Part shown: positions 37,674-46,507 of the stretch, piece after piece | Layout: each line of letters opens with the position of its first letter | How positions within the stretch are numbered: the stretch's first letter is position 1 | NCBI RefSeq assembly: GCF_026013965.1 | Contig: NZ_CP110341.1 | Location: forward strand, 3,410,001 to 3,474,000 | Source of the DNA: Brevibacterium sp. JSBI002 | GTDB lineage: Bacteria > Actinomycetota > Actinomycetes > Actinomycetales > Brevibacteriaceae | Length of the DNA stretch: 64,000 nt | Direction: 5' to 3' | Position numbers and translations under genes: made by a program | The notes under the pieces: generated by a model | Databases searched by the model: none | Told to the model about the DNA's origin: nothing | Seen by the model: the letters and a program-made list of their open reading frames with translations, nothing else

Positions 37674-38159
37674 TCAGCTCTCAGCGAGCTGTTTGAGTCG
37701 CTTGAGTGACGCGAGCAGGTTCTGGGCCGTCGTCGACTGTGCCCGAGGCAGGCGCTGAGGATCGCGCAGCTCGGTCCAGTCATAGGTGTGACGGACCAGG
37801 ACCGAATCATCCCCTGTCGGTTCGATCTCCCAGACCCACTTCTGCCCGAACGGCTCTCCCCCGACCTCGGAGGGCTTCCAGGCGATGAGCCTGCCCTCGG
37901 CGAAGTCGACGATGTGGTTCTCGCGGTCCACTCCCTTGGTCAGGGTCGTGAAGAAGGAACCGCCTGTCCCACGCACCCGCTGACCGTCGACGGCCGAACC
38001 GAGGTTGTCGTTTCCGTCCCATTCCGGCTGTCGCTGCGGATCGGCGATGAGGTCGAAGACCGCCTCGGCGGGGGCCGCAATCTCGATCTCGGCGGTGACC
38101 ACCTTGAGGACCGGATCGATCGAATCGAAGACGGAAGCATCGGGGGTCTGGTCGGTCAT
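37674..38159 (-). CDS. SRPBCC (START-like) family protein
   Basis: 161 residues of the helix-grip fold: beta strand VVTAEIEIAAPAEAVFDLI, then DPQRQPEWDGND, GGSFFTTLTKG, and a long C-terminal helix (NLLASLKRLKQL). This is the polyketide-cyclase/ligand-binding type. The ligand is unknown. ATG 38159 begins the domain, and AAGGCAGGA lies just upstream. Alone in its unit. Confidence 0.8.
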   Translation of the reverse strand: MTDQTPDASVFDSIDPVLKVVTAEIEIAAPAEAVFDLIADPQRQPEWDGNDNLGSAVDGQRVRGTGGSFFTTLTKGVDRENHIVDFAEGRLIAWKPSEVGGEPFGQKWVWEIEPTGDDSVLVRHTYDWTELRDPQRLPRAQSTTAQNLLASLKRLKQLAES

Positions 38160-38307
38160 GGAGTCCTGCCTTCGTGTATGGTCCTGCCTCGGCGTCGAGC
38201 TGGGCTGCGGAGTGGATCGGACACGGTCAGAATACACGCGCCCGCCATCGCAGTCCTCCGGCCGACGGCCCCGCCAACGTGGCCTTCGATTCCGCGAGTC
38301 TCCAGCC

Positions 38308-39777
38308 TCAGTCCTCGAGCGCGCGGTCCTGGCGCTCGGCGCGCAGGGCTGCCGTGCTGAAGCGGGTGAACATCCGGGAGGAGTCGCTCGACAGCGCCAG
38401 CAGCACCGCCACCTGCATGGCGATGGTCGTCAGCGCATACATGTTCGTCGCCAGGTCGCGGTCTCCGGTGAAGTAGTTCGTCATCGACACGATCACGGAG
38501 ATCGTCGAGAGCGTGAGGATCCACAGCCTGGCCCGGTTGCTGCCGCGGAACACCGACGTCGAGGCGATGACCTGCAGACACCCGATGAGGAGGCTGACGC
38601 CGACGAGGACTCCAGCGACGATGCGCGTGGCCGTGTCGTCGCTGATGGCCGCGATGTCCGAGCTGTAGCCGACGACTTCGGAGCGCAGTCCGTTCCAATC
38701 GAGGAGCATACTGATCACATCCCACGCTTGGAAGAGCAGCAGGACGAGTACGAGGGCGGCCCCGACGACGGTCTGCAGCGGGCGCTGTCGCCACAGCGTC
38801 TTCGTCACTTCGGACACGCTGCGTGAATCGGAGTAGATGCGGGTGGCGTCGAGAGCCAGCTCCAGGCGTTCGGGGTGATCGGCTTCGTCGTCGACCACCT
38901 CGGTGACGTCGACGATCGGCAGGTGCCCGTCGGTGATGATCGCATCGCCGCCGCCGTTGCGGGAATGGTATCCGGTGGAGAAGTCCTTGATCCGATCGAC
39001 CGCGATCACTTCATTGGCACGGGTGACTGTGTCGACGATGTGGTCGCGTTCGACGTCGGTGTTCTCTTCGATCCTGTGGGTGAACTGGAGGGTGAACAGG
39101 GAGATGCCGACGGCTTTGTCATAGGTACCGGCGGCCAGCCAATCGGCCTGATGTCCGCCGGGCAGCAGCCATCCGCGCGGGCATTTCCAGAACCGCACAT
39201 GGTGGCGCTGGCCCGGATCTCCGTCGACTTCCTGCTGGTAGGCGAAGTCCTGACGGCGGCCGAACAGCAGCAGCGGGGACACCGGCGCCTGCGGGTAGCT
39301 GCGCTTCGTCACCGTCGACCGGATGATCTCCCACGTCGATGCGGGAGTGATGCTGTCGGCGAGGATCCATCCGGCTTCACGCATCGCATGGTGGATCTGC
39401 GCTTCCTCACCGCGCCAGGCGAGATTGACCGGATCGCCGAGCAGACCGTCAGAGGTGCGAGTGCGGCCGATGAAGTAGTTCGGCACATAGATCTGGGACA
39501 GGATGCGGTGCAGCCTGGGCAGAGCCAGATAGGACACGACTCCCCAGAATACGAGCAGCGTGAGCACCTGCCACCAGCCGAGGCTGAATCCCTTGAGCAG
39601 GATGAGCAGCGCCAGCCAAGTCGAGACCGCACCGGCGAACAGGAAGAACAGGTAGTCGAGCACTCCGGTGGGCGTGAAATGGTGTCGCCGATAGACGAAC
39701 GGCTGCCTCAGCCGCCGCTTCTGCCCGACCGCCGCACCGGCCGCATCCGTTCCGTCCGTCGTCCCGCCCGTTGTCAT
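38308..39777 (-). CDS. LssY C-terminal-domain membrane protein
   Basis: 489 residues. Two membrane helices (about 38-85) come first, then a soluble domain with DPVNLAWRGEEAQIHHAMREAGW-like start, VSPLLLFGRRQDFAYQ and RHHVRFWKCP, signatures of the LssY_C domain, then four more membrane helices from about 335 to 470. LssY proteins have no established reaction. ATG 39777. It ends just upstream of an unrelated SRPBCC gene on the same strand; 148 nt lie between. Confidence 0.75.
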   Translation of the reverse strand: MTTGGTTDGTDAAGAAVGQKRRLRQPFVYRRHHFTPTGVLDYLFFLFAGAVSTWLALLILLKGFSLGWWQVLTLLVFWGVVSYLALPRLHRILSQIYVPNYFIGRTRTSDGLLGDPVNLAWRGEEAQIHHAMREAGWILADSITPASTWEIIRSTVTKRSYPQAPVSPLLLFGRRQDFAYQQEVDGDPGQRHHVRFWKCPRGWLLPGGHQADWLAAGTYDKAVGISLFTLQFTHRIEENTDVERDHIVDTVTRANEVIAVDRIKDFSTGYHSRNGGGDAIITDGHLPIVDVTEVVDDEADHPERLELALDATRIYSDSRSVSEVTKTLWRQRPLQTVVGAALVLVLLLFQAWDVISMLLDWNGLRSEVVGYSSDIAAISDDTATRIVAGVLVGVSLLIGCLQVIASTSVFRGSNRARLWILTLSTISVIVSMTNYFTGDRDLATNMYALTTIAMQVAVLLALSSDSSRMFTRFSTAALRAERQDRALED

Positions 39778-39900
39778 GAGGGCCAGTTTAGTGATCAGTG
39801 CTCAGTCACCGGAATGAGGAAGACCCGACATCCCTTCGCCGAGGCGGTCGGAACGAGGATCCCCACCGCCCCCCTCACAGAGGGGCCCGACCGAAATCGG

Positions 39901-40971
39901 TCAGGTTCGTCCCTTGCCCGATGTCTGCTCCCGTCGGCGACGATCGAGTGCGGCGAATGCGGTGGCTGCGAGCTCCGGGCTGTCGTCGTCGCTGAGCTCG
40001 GCAATGAGGTCACTGCTGCCGTCGCCGGAGATCTCGAGGAGGACTTGGAGCACCCGGAACCGCATCTGGGAATCGTGTGAGTCCGCTTGTCGATGCAGTT
40101 CGGTGAGGACCCGTTCGCCGATGTCGGCAGTCGGCCCGGTCGCGTCGACGATGAAGCCGAGGGTCTCGGCCGCCTCGATGTCCCTCGGTCCGTTCATCGC
40201 CATGTCGAGCAGCACGGGCACAGCTTTCTCATCACCTGAGCGGCCGAGGGTGAGTGCGGCGATGCTGCGGATATCAGGGTCGACATCGTCGAGTCCCTTG
40301 TCCAGTGCCTGCCGGATCATCGAAATCGAGCGTGAGTCGAGTTTCTCATCAGGTGTGGTCCTGCGGATCTCGTCGAGGGCCAGCAGTGCATTGCGACGCA
40401 CTTGGGCAGATGCGTCGTCCATTCCGACCACCACATGAGGCACGGCCTCAGCGCCGGCCTGGGCGAGCGCCCACCGCATGGCCCCGGCCGCGTTGAGCAC
40501 GGTCTCCTGCAGGACCGCCTGCGACAGGGCCTCGATCGGCATTCCTCCGTCGACTCCGCTGCCGAGTGCGGCCTTGTGCCGTTGGATGACATCGCCGGAC
40601 TCGAGAGAGCGCATGAGATCGATGGTGTACAGGAGAGACTCGCCGTCGGCTCGACCGAGCCGAGCGACGGACTGGAGGTGGTCGAGCAGACGCTGCTCGG
40701 CCGCGATCCGCTCACGTGCCTGGTCGATGAAGTCCCCGAGCACTGTGCCGGGGTCGAAGTCCGGCTCGGACAGCACCCGACCGACTTCAGTCAGAGACAT
40801 CCCGAGTTTGCGCAGACCCTCGATGTGGAAGATGCGCCCTATATCGGCATCGGAGTACTCGCGATAGCCGCCAGGCGTCCGCTGGCTGGGCGAGACGAGG
40901 CCCAATGATTCGTAGTGGCGCAGCATGCGTGCGCTCACACCGGAGCGCCGGGCCACTTCGCCGATGAGCAT
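39901..40971 (-). CDS. MerR-family regulator with C-terminal HEAT repeats
   Basis: 356 residues. The first 70 are a MerR winged helix: LIGEVARRSGVSARMLRHYE, then GLVSPSQRTPGGYREYSDAD. A coiled-coil dimer helix spans about 75-125. In place of a metal or drug pocket, residues 150-350 are HEAT/PBS-lyase-type helical repeats (for example ASAQVRRNALLALDEI, DPDIRSIAALTLGRSGDEKA). No Cys metal site is visible. HEAT repeats bind proteins, so the signal is probably a protein. AGAGGTGG precedes ATG 40971. The small palindrome GACCGAAATCGGTC covers the stop. A 235-nt gap without a credible gene separates it from the upstream HEAT gene. Confidence 0.85.
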   Translation of the reverse strand: MLIGEVARRSGVSARMLRHYESLGLVSPSQRTPGGYREYSDADIGRIFHIEGLRKLGMSLTEVGRVLSEPDFDPGTVLGDFIDQARERIAAEQRLLDHLQSVARLGRADGESLLYTIDLMRSLESGDVIQRHKAALGSGVDGGMPIEALSQAVLQETVLNAAGAMRWALAQAGAEAVPHVVVGMDDASAQVRRNALLALDEIRRTTPDEKLDSRSISMIRQALDKGLDDVDPDIRSIAALTLGRSGDEKAVPVLLDMAMNGPRDIEAAETLGFIVDATGPTADIGERVLTELHRQADSHDSQMRFRVLQVLLEISGDGSSDLIAELSDDDSPELAATAFAALDRRRREQTSGKGRT

Positions 40972-41206
40972 TGCCACCTCTTCTCTGCTGTCAGCCACTC
41001 TATGCCGCAATCGCGGCCCTCCGGGTGCATTGTTCCGAAGTTCTTCGATGCCTGGGACCTTTCGGACGTCGCTCAACGGCCGCAGGCGGACTTCGTGCAG
41101 GTGCTGGAACAGCGCCCTGAAGGAAGGGATCCGAGGCCTCGGCCGTGCGCCGGCGGGCTTGCCCCACCCGTCGGCACACGCGCGATCGGACCTTCCCTGT
41201 GCCGAT

Positions 41207-41896
41207 CTAGACCGTGGCCTCGGACCCCAGTGCGACCACCCGCTTGGCTGCGTCCAAGGCGTGGGCGAAACCGGCATCCGGGTCATCGAACATGTCCCGG
41301 GTCGCCATGGCGTGAGCCCGCACTGTGTCGTCCTCTGCGTGAAGCCTCTCATCGACCACTGACACGAGATCCTCGCCAAGGGCCACAATCGCTCGGCTGA
41401 GGCTCTTCTGCATCTCGAGATCCCCTCGCCCCAACTGCGTCACTAGGACGGATGCCAGCTCTTCACGATCTTCACCGGGCACAAGGGCAACGGCGGCTCT
41501 CCACGCGCTGCGAGCCACCTCGGTGTCGGTATGGGCGATGAATGCAGTGCCGATCCGGGACGGGTCCATGGCCGGCCAGGCGCGCACGTCACCGATCTTC
41601 GACAGGGTGTGCAGGGATTGACTGATCGCCTGCGGCAGCGGCGAGTCGAGTTCGGCGACGAGGCGGGCAACGGTGTCGTCGGCGGGCAGCCGAGTGAGCG
41701 CCCAGGTGAGCATGTCGCGGACGAAGAAGTCCGGTTCGATGCGGCACCGGGCGATGAGCACGTCGAGGTCACGGGGCTCGGCCCGGGTGCCGATAGCCAT
41801 CGCCGCTTGCAGGCGCTGCTGCGGGTTCGAGCACGACAGCGCCCTGTGTAGGTCGTCGACCTCGTGGGCGGTGTGCTGTCTGTGTGGATGTGTCAT
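41207..41896 (-). CDS. HEAT-repeat protein paired with the MerR-HEAT regulator
   Basis: 229 residues of helical repeats throughout, cytosolic, no catalytic motif: HRALSCSNPQQRLQAAMAIG, then RCRIEPDFFVRDMLTWALTR, LPQAISQSLHTLSKIG, TEVARSAWRAAVALV. It resembles a free-standing version of the HEAT half of the neighbouring regulator, so the two may bind each other or the same partner. ATG 41896 has a perfect AGGAGGTGG site. It is first behind a MerR-type promoter. The exact function is unknown. Confidence 0.78.
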   Translation of the reverse strand: MTHPHRQHTAHEVDDLHRALSCSNPQQRLQAAMAIGTRAEPRDLDVLIARCRIEPDFFVRDMLTWALTRLPADDTVARLVAELDSPLPQAISQSLHTLSKIGDVRAWPAMDPSRIGTAFIAHTDTEVARSAWRAAVALVPGEDREELASVLVTQLGRGDLEMQKSLSRAIVALGEDLVSVVDERLHAEDDTVRAHAMATRDMFDDPDAGFAHALDAAKRVVALGSEATV

Positions 41897-41918
41897 GGTC
41901 TCCACCTCCTTGCCACCC

Positions 41919-41949
41919 AGTGAAGACCCTGACATCGTGTCAAGGTCAA
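41919..41949 (-). promoter_or_regulatory. MerR-type promoter with 19-bp spacer
   Basis: On the minus strand, TTGACC (41949-41944) is the -35 and TTCACT (41924-41919) the -10, 19 bp apart. That over-long spacing is the hallmark of promoters that MerR proteins untwist. The spacer region holds a dyad at 41926-41946, TGACA-CGA-TGTCA flanked by ACC and GGT. It drives the HEAT gene and probably merR; the GyrI-like gene starts 46 nt away on the other strand and may also respond. Confidence 0.82.
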
Positions 41950-41994
41950 GCGGATCAGACTCATCTCATTCCCACCCCTGGAGCGGAGCCTCGA

Positions 41995-42624
41995 ATGGAC
42001 AAGATCGATTTCAAGAGATCGCTGCCGAGTCTCCGCGCGAAGCAGGGGCGATTCGACCTCGTCGAGGTGCCGGAATCGCGGTACCTCATGCTCGATGGCC
42101 ACGGGGACCCGAACACGTCGCCGGATTTCGCATCGGCGCTGACGAGCCTCTATCCGCTCGCCTATGGGCTGAAGTTCTTCAGCAAGCTCGAACTCGGCCG
42201 CGACTATGTCGTGCCTCCGCTCGAAGGGCTGTGGTGGGCCGATGATATGGCAGCGTTCACGAGTGCTCGGGACAAGTCAGCGTGGGACTTCACGCTCATG
42301 CTGCTCGTCCCGGACTGGTTGGATGCAGGCCACGTCGACGGCGTCATCGACACGGTCCGGGCGAAGGGATCGGCGCCCCGCCTCGGCGAGATCCGATTCG
42401 ACGTGCTGCGGGAGAGAACGTGCGTCCAGACCCTGCACATCGGTCCCTTCGATGACGAAGGGCCCGTCCTCGAGCGCATGCACACCGATGTCATTCCCGA
42501 GGCAGGGATGACGATGGCAGGCAGGCATCACGAGATCTATCTCAGCGATGTTCGCCGGACCGCGCCGGAGAAGCTGCGCACGATCCTCCGCCAGCCGGTG
42601 GTCCCGCAGGATCACCGAGGCTGA
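41995..42624 (+). CDS. GyrI-like small-molecule-binding protein
   Basis: 209 residues with a GyrI-like (SOUL/effector-binding) fold: DLVEVPESRYLMLDGHGDPN at the start, LEGLWWADD, DFTLMLLVPDW, and QTLHIGPFDDEGPVLERMH. Such domains bind hydrophobic drugs, and in MerR proteins such as BmrR they are fused to the DNA-binding part. Here it is a separate protein divergent from the MerR-HEAT operon. GGAG precedes ATG 41995. A ligand-sensing or drug-sequestering role is inferred. Confidence 0.82.
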   Translation: MDKIDFKRSLPSLRAKQGRFDLVEVPESRYLMLDGHGDPNTSPDFASALTSLYPLAYGLKFFSKLELGRDYVVPPLEGLWWADDMAAFTSARDKSAWDFTLMLLVPDWLDAGHVDGVIDTVRAKGSAPRLGEIRFDVLRERTCVQTLHIGPFDDEGPVLERMHTDVIPEAGMTMAGRHHEIYLSDVRRTAPEKLRTILRQPVVPQDHRG

Positions 42625-42643
42625 TCCGGATCGGTGATCCGGA
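42625..42643. terminator. Short hairpin after the GyrI-like gene
   Basis: TCCGGATC-GGT-GATCCGGA forms a perfect 8-bp stem right after the stop. No T-run; it lies between convergent genes. Confidence 0.45.
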
Positions 42644-42699
42644 CGGGTGCCGACGATGCTGCTCGCGGTCCTACCAGGGACTCAGCCGCGGTCCGAGAC

Positions 42700-42966
42700 T
42701 CAGCCTCCGCTCGTCCAACCTCCGGACACCGGAGCAGTGGTGCTCGGACCGGGGCCGCCGTCCGAGTCGGAATCGGAGGATGGGGATCCGACCGACGAGG
42801 AGTCCGAGGTCGGCGATGAACCTGTCGACGATGATTCCGCGGAGAGGAAGATGATGGCGACGAGGATGCCGGCAACGGTCAGGATGCCGACAGCGGCGAA
42901 GGAGAAGACCACAATGAGGCAGGTCATCAGAGGTGGGCGGTTGTTGCGCCGAACGATTCTCACCAT
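42700..42966 (-). CDS. Small single-pass membrane protein
   Basis: 88 residues: a basic start (VRIVRRNNRPP), one membrane helix (about 15-41), then a Ser/Asp/Gly/Pro-rich disordered tail that would face outside. No family recognised. The gene-like composition and the clear helix support it, but expression is not shown. Confidence 0.5.
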   Translation of the reverse strand: MVRIVRRNNRPPLMTCLIVVFSFAAVGILTVAGILVAIIFLSAESSSTGSSPTSDSSSVGSPSSDSDSDGGPGPSTTAPVSGGWTSGG

Positions 42967-43117
42967 GGTTCAAGCCTAAGCTGTGCGGGGTCATCCGAAA
43001 TCGGTCCGCACTCGGCTCCGCTCGCACCCTCACCGCCGCACGGCCGTGACCTTCCTGTGATAAAAACCTCGGCGTTGCCCCATGCACTCTTAAGTTTGTT
43101 GCATTATCGTTATATTC

Positions 43118-43705
43118 ATGCCTCGTCTGACATCATCTCGCAAGGGCCGCCGGTCCGTGCTCACTGGTGCCCTCATCGGGCTCGGGGCGGCAGTGATGGC
43201 ACTGGTCGTGGGCGCCGTCATCATCCTCAATTCCCCCATTTCATTCGGTTCCACGAAGATCAGGCAGATGCAGATGGCTTCCGTCAGTCAGCTCAGTCAG
43301 CAGCAGATCGACAATGCTCGGCTCATCATCGGCGTCGGCCGCGGGGGCAGCTTCGACGACCATGCGATCAGGATCGCCCTGATGACAGCGCTGCAGGAGT
43401 CCTCGCTGCGCAATCTGGATTCCGGCGACCGCGATTCGGTCGGCCTGTTCCAGCAGCGCCCGTCACAAGGCTGGGGCGAGCCCCATCAGCTCACCGATCC
43501 CATCTACGCGGCCAAGGCGTTCTACGGGATCAACCCCGAGGTCGAGAACCCCGGCCTCAATCAGATCGACGGCTGGGATTCGATGTCACCGACCGAAGCC
43601 GCGCAGTCCGTGCAGCGGTCGGCACTACCCGACGCCTACGGTCAGTGGGAGACCTTGGCCGATGACCTCCTCGGATCGCAGGCCGACGTCGAAGCCCTCG
43701 ACTGA
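43118..43705 (+). CDS. Exported lysozyme-like (SLT-type) protein
   Basis: 195 residues. A basic N-terminus and one helix (about 15-38) anchor or export it. The domain reads ALQESSLRN, GDRDSVGLFQQRPSQGWG and DPIYAAKAFYG, then QSVQRSALPDAYGQWE near the end. The Glu in QES matches the catalytic Glu position of transglycosylase folds. I remember Streptomyces relatives mislabelled 'heavy metal transporter'. Wall cleavage is plausible, not shown. No ribosome site precedes ATG 43118. TATCGT at 43105-43110 is 7 nt before it, so it may be leaderless, within an AT-rich patch. Confidence 0.7.
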   Translation: MPRLTSSRKGRRSVLTGALIGLGAAVMALVVGAVIILNSPISFGSTKIRQMQMASVSQLSQQQIDNARLIIGVGRGGSFDDHAIRIALMTALQESSLRNLDSGDRDSVGLFQQRPSQGWGEPHQLTDPIYAAKAFYGINPEVENPGLNQIDGWDSMSPTEAAQSVQRSALPDAYGQWETLADDLLGSQADVEALD

Positions 43706-43793
43706 GACGCGGGCAGCTCCGACCGCCCGAACCCCGCGACAGCCACGACCACTCCACAGTGCCGGATATCGCATGACCACCCCGGTTGTCCGG

Positions 43794-43799
43794 TAATCT
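43794..43799 (+). promoter_or_regulatory. -10 box of a leaderless arsR transcript
   Basis: TAATCT ends 6 nt before ATG 43806, and there is no ribosome site. Transcription would start at the AUG. Confidence 0.6.
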
Positions 43800-43805
43800 G
43801 CACTC

Positions 43806-44165
43806 ATGGCTTCCGTTCCCGATTCCGTTCCCGTCAATGACGACGTCGAGCAGCTCCTGCTCAATCCCGAGGGCCATCTCGAAGCCATCACCGAGACTGC
43901 CGACCTCTTCAAGGCACTTGCCACACCCTCCCGGCTGAAGATGCTGCTCGTCCTCACCCACGGTGAGGCCACTGTCACCCACATCGTCGAGGCGACCGGA
44001 CTGTCCCAGCCGCTGGTGTCCCAGCACCTGAAGTTCCTCCGCGGACTCCACCTCGTCGGAGTCAATCGGATCGGCCGCGAAGCCTACTATTCGCTCAAGG
44101 ACGACCACGTCGCCCACATCATCGTCGACGCCATCGCCCACACGATCGAGGCCCACGAACACTGA
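43806..44165 (+). CDS. ArsR/SmtB-family metal sensor, probably zinc
   Basis: A 119-residue winged-helix repressor. The recognition helix is in VEATGLSQPLVSQHLKFLR. The last helix carries Asp99, His101, His112 and Glu115, in the D-x-H-x10-H-x2-E spacing of the SmtB alpha5 zinc site. There is no Cys-based arsenic or cadmium site. It should leave DNA when zinc binds. No transporter is adjacent; a CDF transporter lies 9 kb away. It is convergent with the EamA gene. Confidence 0.85.
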   Translation: MASVPDSVPVNDDVEQLLLNPEGHLEAITETADLFKALATPSRLKMLLVLTHGEATVTHIVEATGLSQPLVSQHLKFLRGLHLVGVNRIGREAYYSLKDDHVAHIIVDAIAHTIEAHEH

Positions 44166-44264
44166 GTCCCGCCTGGGGCGGGGCTTCCACAGCGATTCCT
44201 TCGCCGAGGCGGCCCACCGTTCCCAGCCCACAGCAGCGCATCTCTCGCCGAGTCAGTGCCCGCC

Positions 44265-45200
44265 CTACCGACGTCGCCGAGGTGTCAGGGCCGCGGGTCC
44301 TCCACCGACGACCCAGACGATGAGGGCCACGAGGACGGCACCGATCCACTGGCCCGCCTGCAGCCGCTCCCCGGCGACGAGGGATCCGAGCACGACTGCG
44401 GACAGCGGTTGGAGCAGCATGAGCGCCGCGGTCATCGGCACCGGCACCAGCGGGCTGGAGATGCTCAGCAGCACCCATGACAGGGCCTGACCGCAGACGG
44501 CCAGGGCGATCATCCAGCCCCAACCGGCCCAGCCGAGGTCGAAGTCGAGGCCGCCGAAGGTCAGCCCGGCGACCGCGGTCATCACCCCGGCGGAGATCGT
44601 GCCCACCTGGACCGGGGCGACGATGAAGTCTCCGGCGACCTTCCGGCTGTGGTGGATGCCGAAGATGTAGACGCCGTAGAGCACACCGGACAGGACCCCG
44701 AAGATCGCTCCCCGCATCGGATTCGCTGCCGTCTCGTCGGCGCCGAACACTCCCCCGGTCAGCAGCGTGCCGATGATCATGATCGGCACGCAGCCGATGA
44801 ACAGCCATCCCGGCCGGGAACCGCCGAACGCCCACACCAGCGCCGGGAACACGATCACTTGAACGCTGATGAGGACCGTGGACACGCCCAGACCGGCGTC
44901 GAGCACGCTCTGCGCCCACAGCACATAGTCGATTCCGAGCGCCGCTCCGGAGACCGCGGCGATGAGGATCGCCTTCGGCGGGAATCGACCGTGCCTGCGC
45001 AGCTCGAGCCACGCCAACGGGGCGAGCACAATGACCGCTATCCAACACCGCAGGAAGGCAGCTGTGGGGGCGGTCGCCTCGGCGAGGATGACGAACAGTC
45101 CGGCCGATCCGAGCAGGACGGCGGCCAGGATGATGCCGAGCACCGGCAGGGCCTTGCGAGCGGGAGGCGGCCCGCCCGCCCGCACATCCTCGGCGCTCAT
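44265..45200 (-). CDS. EamA/DMT-family transporter
   Basis: 311 residues with ten membrane helices in two EamA halves. The first half has FLRCWIAVIVLAPLAWLELRR, the second GVYIFGIHHSRKVAGD and PVPMTAALMLLQPLSAVVLG. It probably exports amino acids or related metabolites. It lies 40 nt after the aminotransferase gene and is third of a minus-strand operon. Confidence 0.85.
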   Translation of the reverse strand: MSAEDVRAGGPPPARKALPVLGIILAAVLLGSAGLFVILAEATAPTAAFLRCWIAVIVLAPLAWLELRRHGRFPPKAILIAAVSGAALGIDYVLWAQSVLDAGLGVSTVLISVQVIVFPALVWAFGGSRPGWLFIGCVPIMIIGTLLTGGVFGADETAANPMRGAIFGVLSGVLYGVYIFGIHHSRKVAGDFIVAPVQVGTISAGVMTAVAGLTFGGLDFDLGWAGWGWMIALAVCGQALSWVLLSISSPLVPVPMTAALMLLQPLSAVVLGSLVAGERLQAGQWIGAVLVALIVWVVGGGPAALTPRRRR

Positions 45201-45240
45201 CGGATCCCCTCGGAAGGGCTCATCTCACGACGTTCAGGGC

Positions 45241-46503
45241 TCATCCCATGAAATCGAGGATGCGGTCGATGGCTTCGGCCGTGCGGTCCGCTCCGACGGC
45301 CAGCGACAGGCGCACCGAACGGGGACCGTTGACTGAGTCGAAGTCATCACCGGGTGCGAGCGCGACACCGGTGGCCTCGAGCACCTGCGCGCACCACTGG
45401 CCGGCAGTGGCAATTCCCGCGCGGTCGAGGATGTCGTCGACTCCGGCGTACATGTAGAAGGCACCGTCGGGTGGGGCCATCTCGCCGAAGCCGAGGTCTG
45501 CGCGGGCGCCCAGGACATGTGCGCGTGCACCGGCGAACGATGCCACAGCGGCCTCGCATTCGGCATAGGACTCATCTGAAAAGGCCGCGACCGCCGCGTA
45601 CTGTGCCGGGACCGGGGCGCACAGGGAGAGGTTGCCTGTGACGTTCTGGGCCGGGGCGACGAGCGCTTCGGGCAGGATCGCCCAGCCGAGGCGCCACCCG
45701 GTCATGCCCCAGTATTTGGAGAACGAGGAGATGACGATCGCAGTGTCGTCGTGGGCGAGTGCGCATTCGCCGCGGGTGCCGATATAGCTGATGCCGTGGT
45801 AGATCTCATCGGAGATCACCTGCACCCCGTTGGCCCGGCACCAGTCGACGATCCGGCCGAGCGCCTCGGGGCCGATCATCGTGCCGGTCGGGTTCGCGGG
45901 TGAGGCGAGCATGAGCCCCTTGAGCGGGGCCTCCGCATGGGCGGCGGCCAAGAGGTCGACGGTGGGCTGGAACCCTTCATCGGCACCACAGTCGAGTTCG
46001 ACGACCTCGCAGCCGAGTGCGGCGAGGATGTTCTTGTACGCCCCATACCCGGGTCGGGCCAGAGCCACCCGGTCACCGACGTCGAAGCAGGTGAGGAACG
46101 TCGTCTGGAAGGCGCCGGAGGATCCGGTCGTCACGGCGATGCGGTCGGGTGCGATGTCGAGTCCGTACCAGTCGCGGTAGTGGGAGGCGATGGCTTCGCG
46201 CAGTTCGGGGATGCCGAAGATCGGCGAGTATCCGAGTCCAGTGCCGTCGGTCATGACCTCGGCGGCACGGGCGAGCACGGGACTGGGCGCGCCCTGGGTC
46301 GGTTCGCCGAGGCACATGGCGATGGTGTCGCGGCCGGTGCGCTGCATCTGTCCGACGGTGGCGACGATACCCATCGCGGCGAACGGTTTGACGAGCCCGG
46401 ACCGGGCGGAGGCAGCCGGGATGGTTTCGGCGGAGGCGGCCGGACCGGACACGGCGTTGGCACGGGTGGTGGGGTCCGCCTCGGCGGGGGTGGATGAGGT
46501 CAT
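45241..46503 (-). CDS. Pyridoxal-phosphate aminotransferase, class I/II
   Basis: 420 residues of fold-type I. Seen: GYSPIFGIPELREAIA, TTGSSGAFQTTFLTCF, ASPANPTGTMI, SDEIYHGISY with the Asp that holds the pyridine ring, and SSFSKYWGMTGWRLGW with the Schiff-base Lys. It moves amino groups between amino acids and keto acids; the substrate is not certain. The first 40 or so residues are an Ala/Ser-rich extension. ATG 46503 has GAGAAGAAG upstream. It begins 4 nt after the AhpD-like gene's stop. Confidence 0.88.
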   Translation of the reverse strand: MTSSTPAEADPTTRANAVSGPAASAETIPAASARSGLVKPFAAMGIVATVGQMQRTGRDTIAMCLGEPTQGAPSPVLARAAEVMTDGTGLGYSPIFGIPELREAIASHYRDWYGLDIAPDRIAVTTGSSGAFQTTFLTCFDVGDRVALARPGYGAYKNILAALGCEVVELDCGADEGFQPTVDLLAAAHAEAPLKGLMLASPANPTGTMIGPEALGRIVDWCRANGVQVISDEIYHGISYIGTRGECALAHDDTAIVISSFSKYWGMTGWRLGWAILPEALVAPAQNVTGNLSLCAPVPAQYAAVAAFSDESYAECEAAVASFAGARAHVLGARADLGFGEMAPPDGAFYMYAGVDDILDRAGIATAGQWCAQVLEATGVALAPGDDFDSVNGPRSVRLSLAVGADRTAEAIDRILDFMG

Positions 46504-46507
46504 CGGT

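Noticed and set aside
40972..41206. A gene between the two HEAT genes
   Set aside because: The open frame that runs through this stretch has composition unlike protein and no ribosome site.
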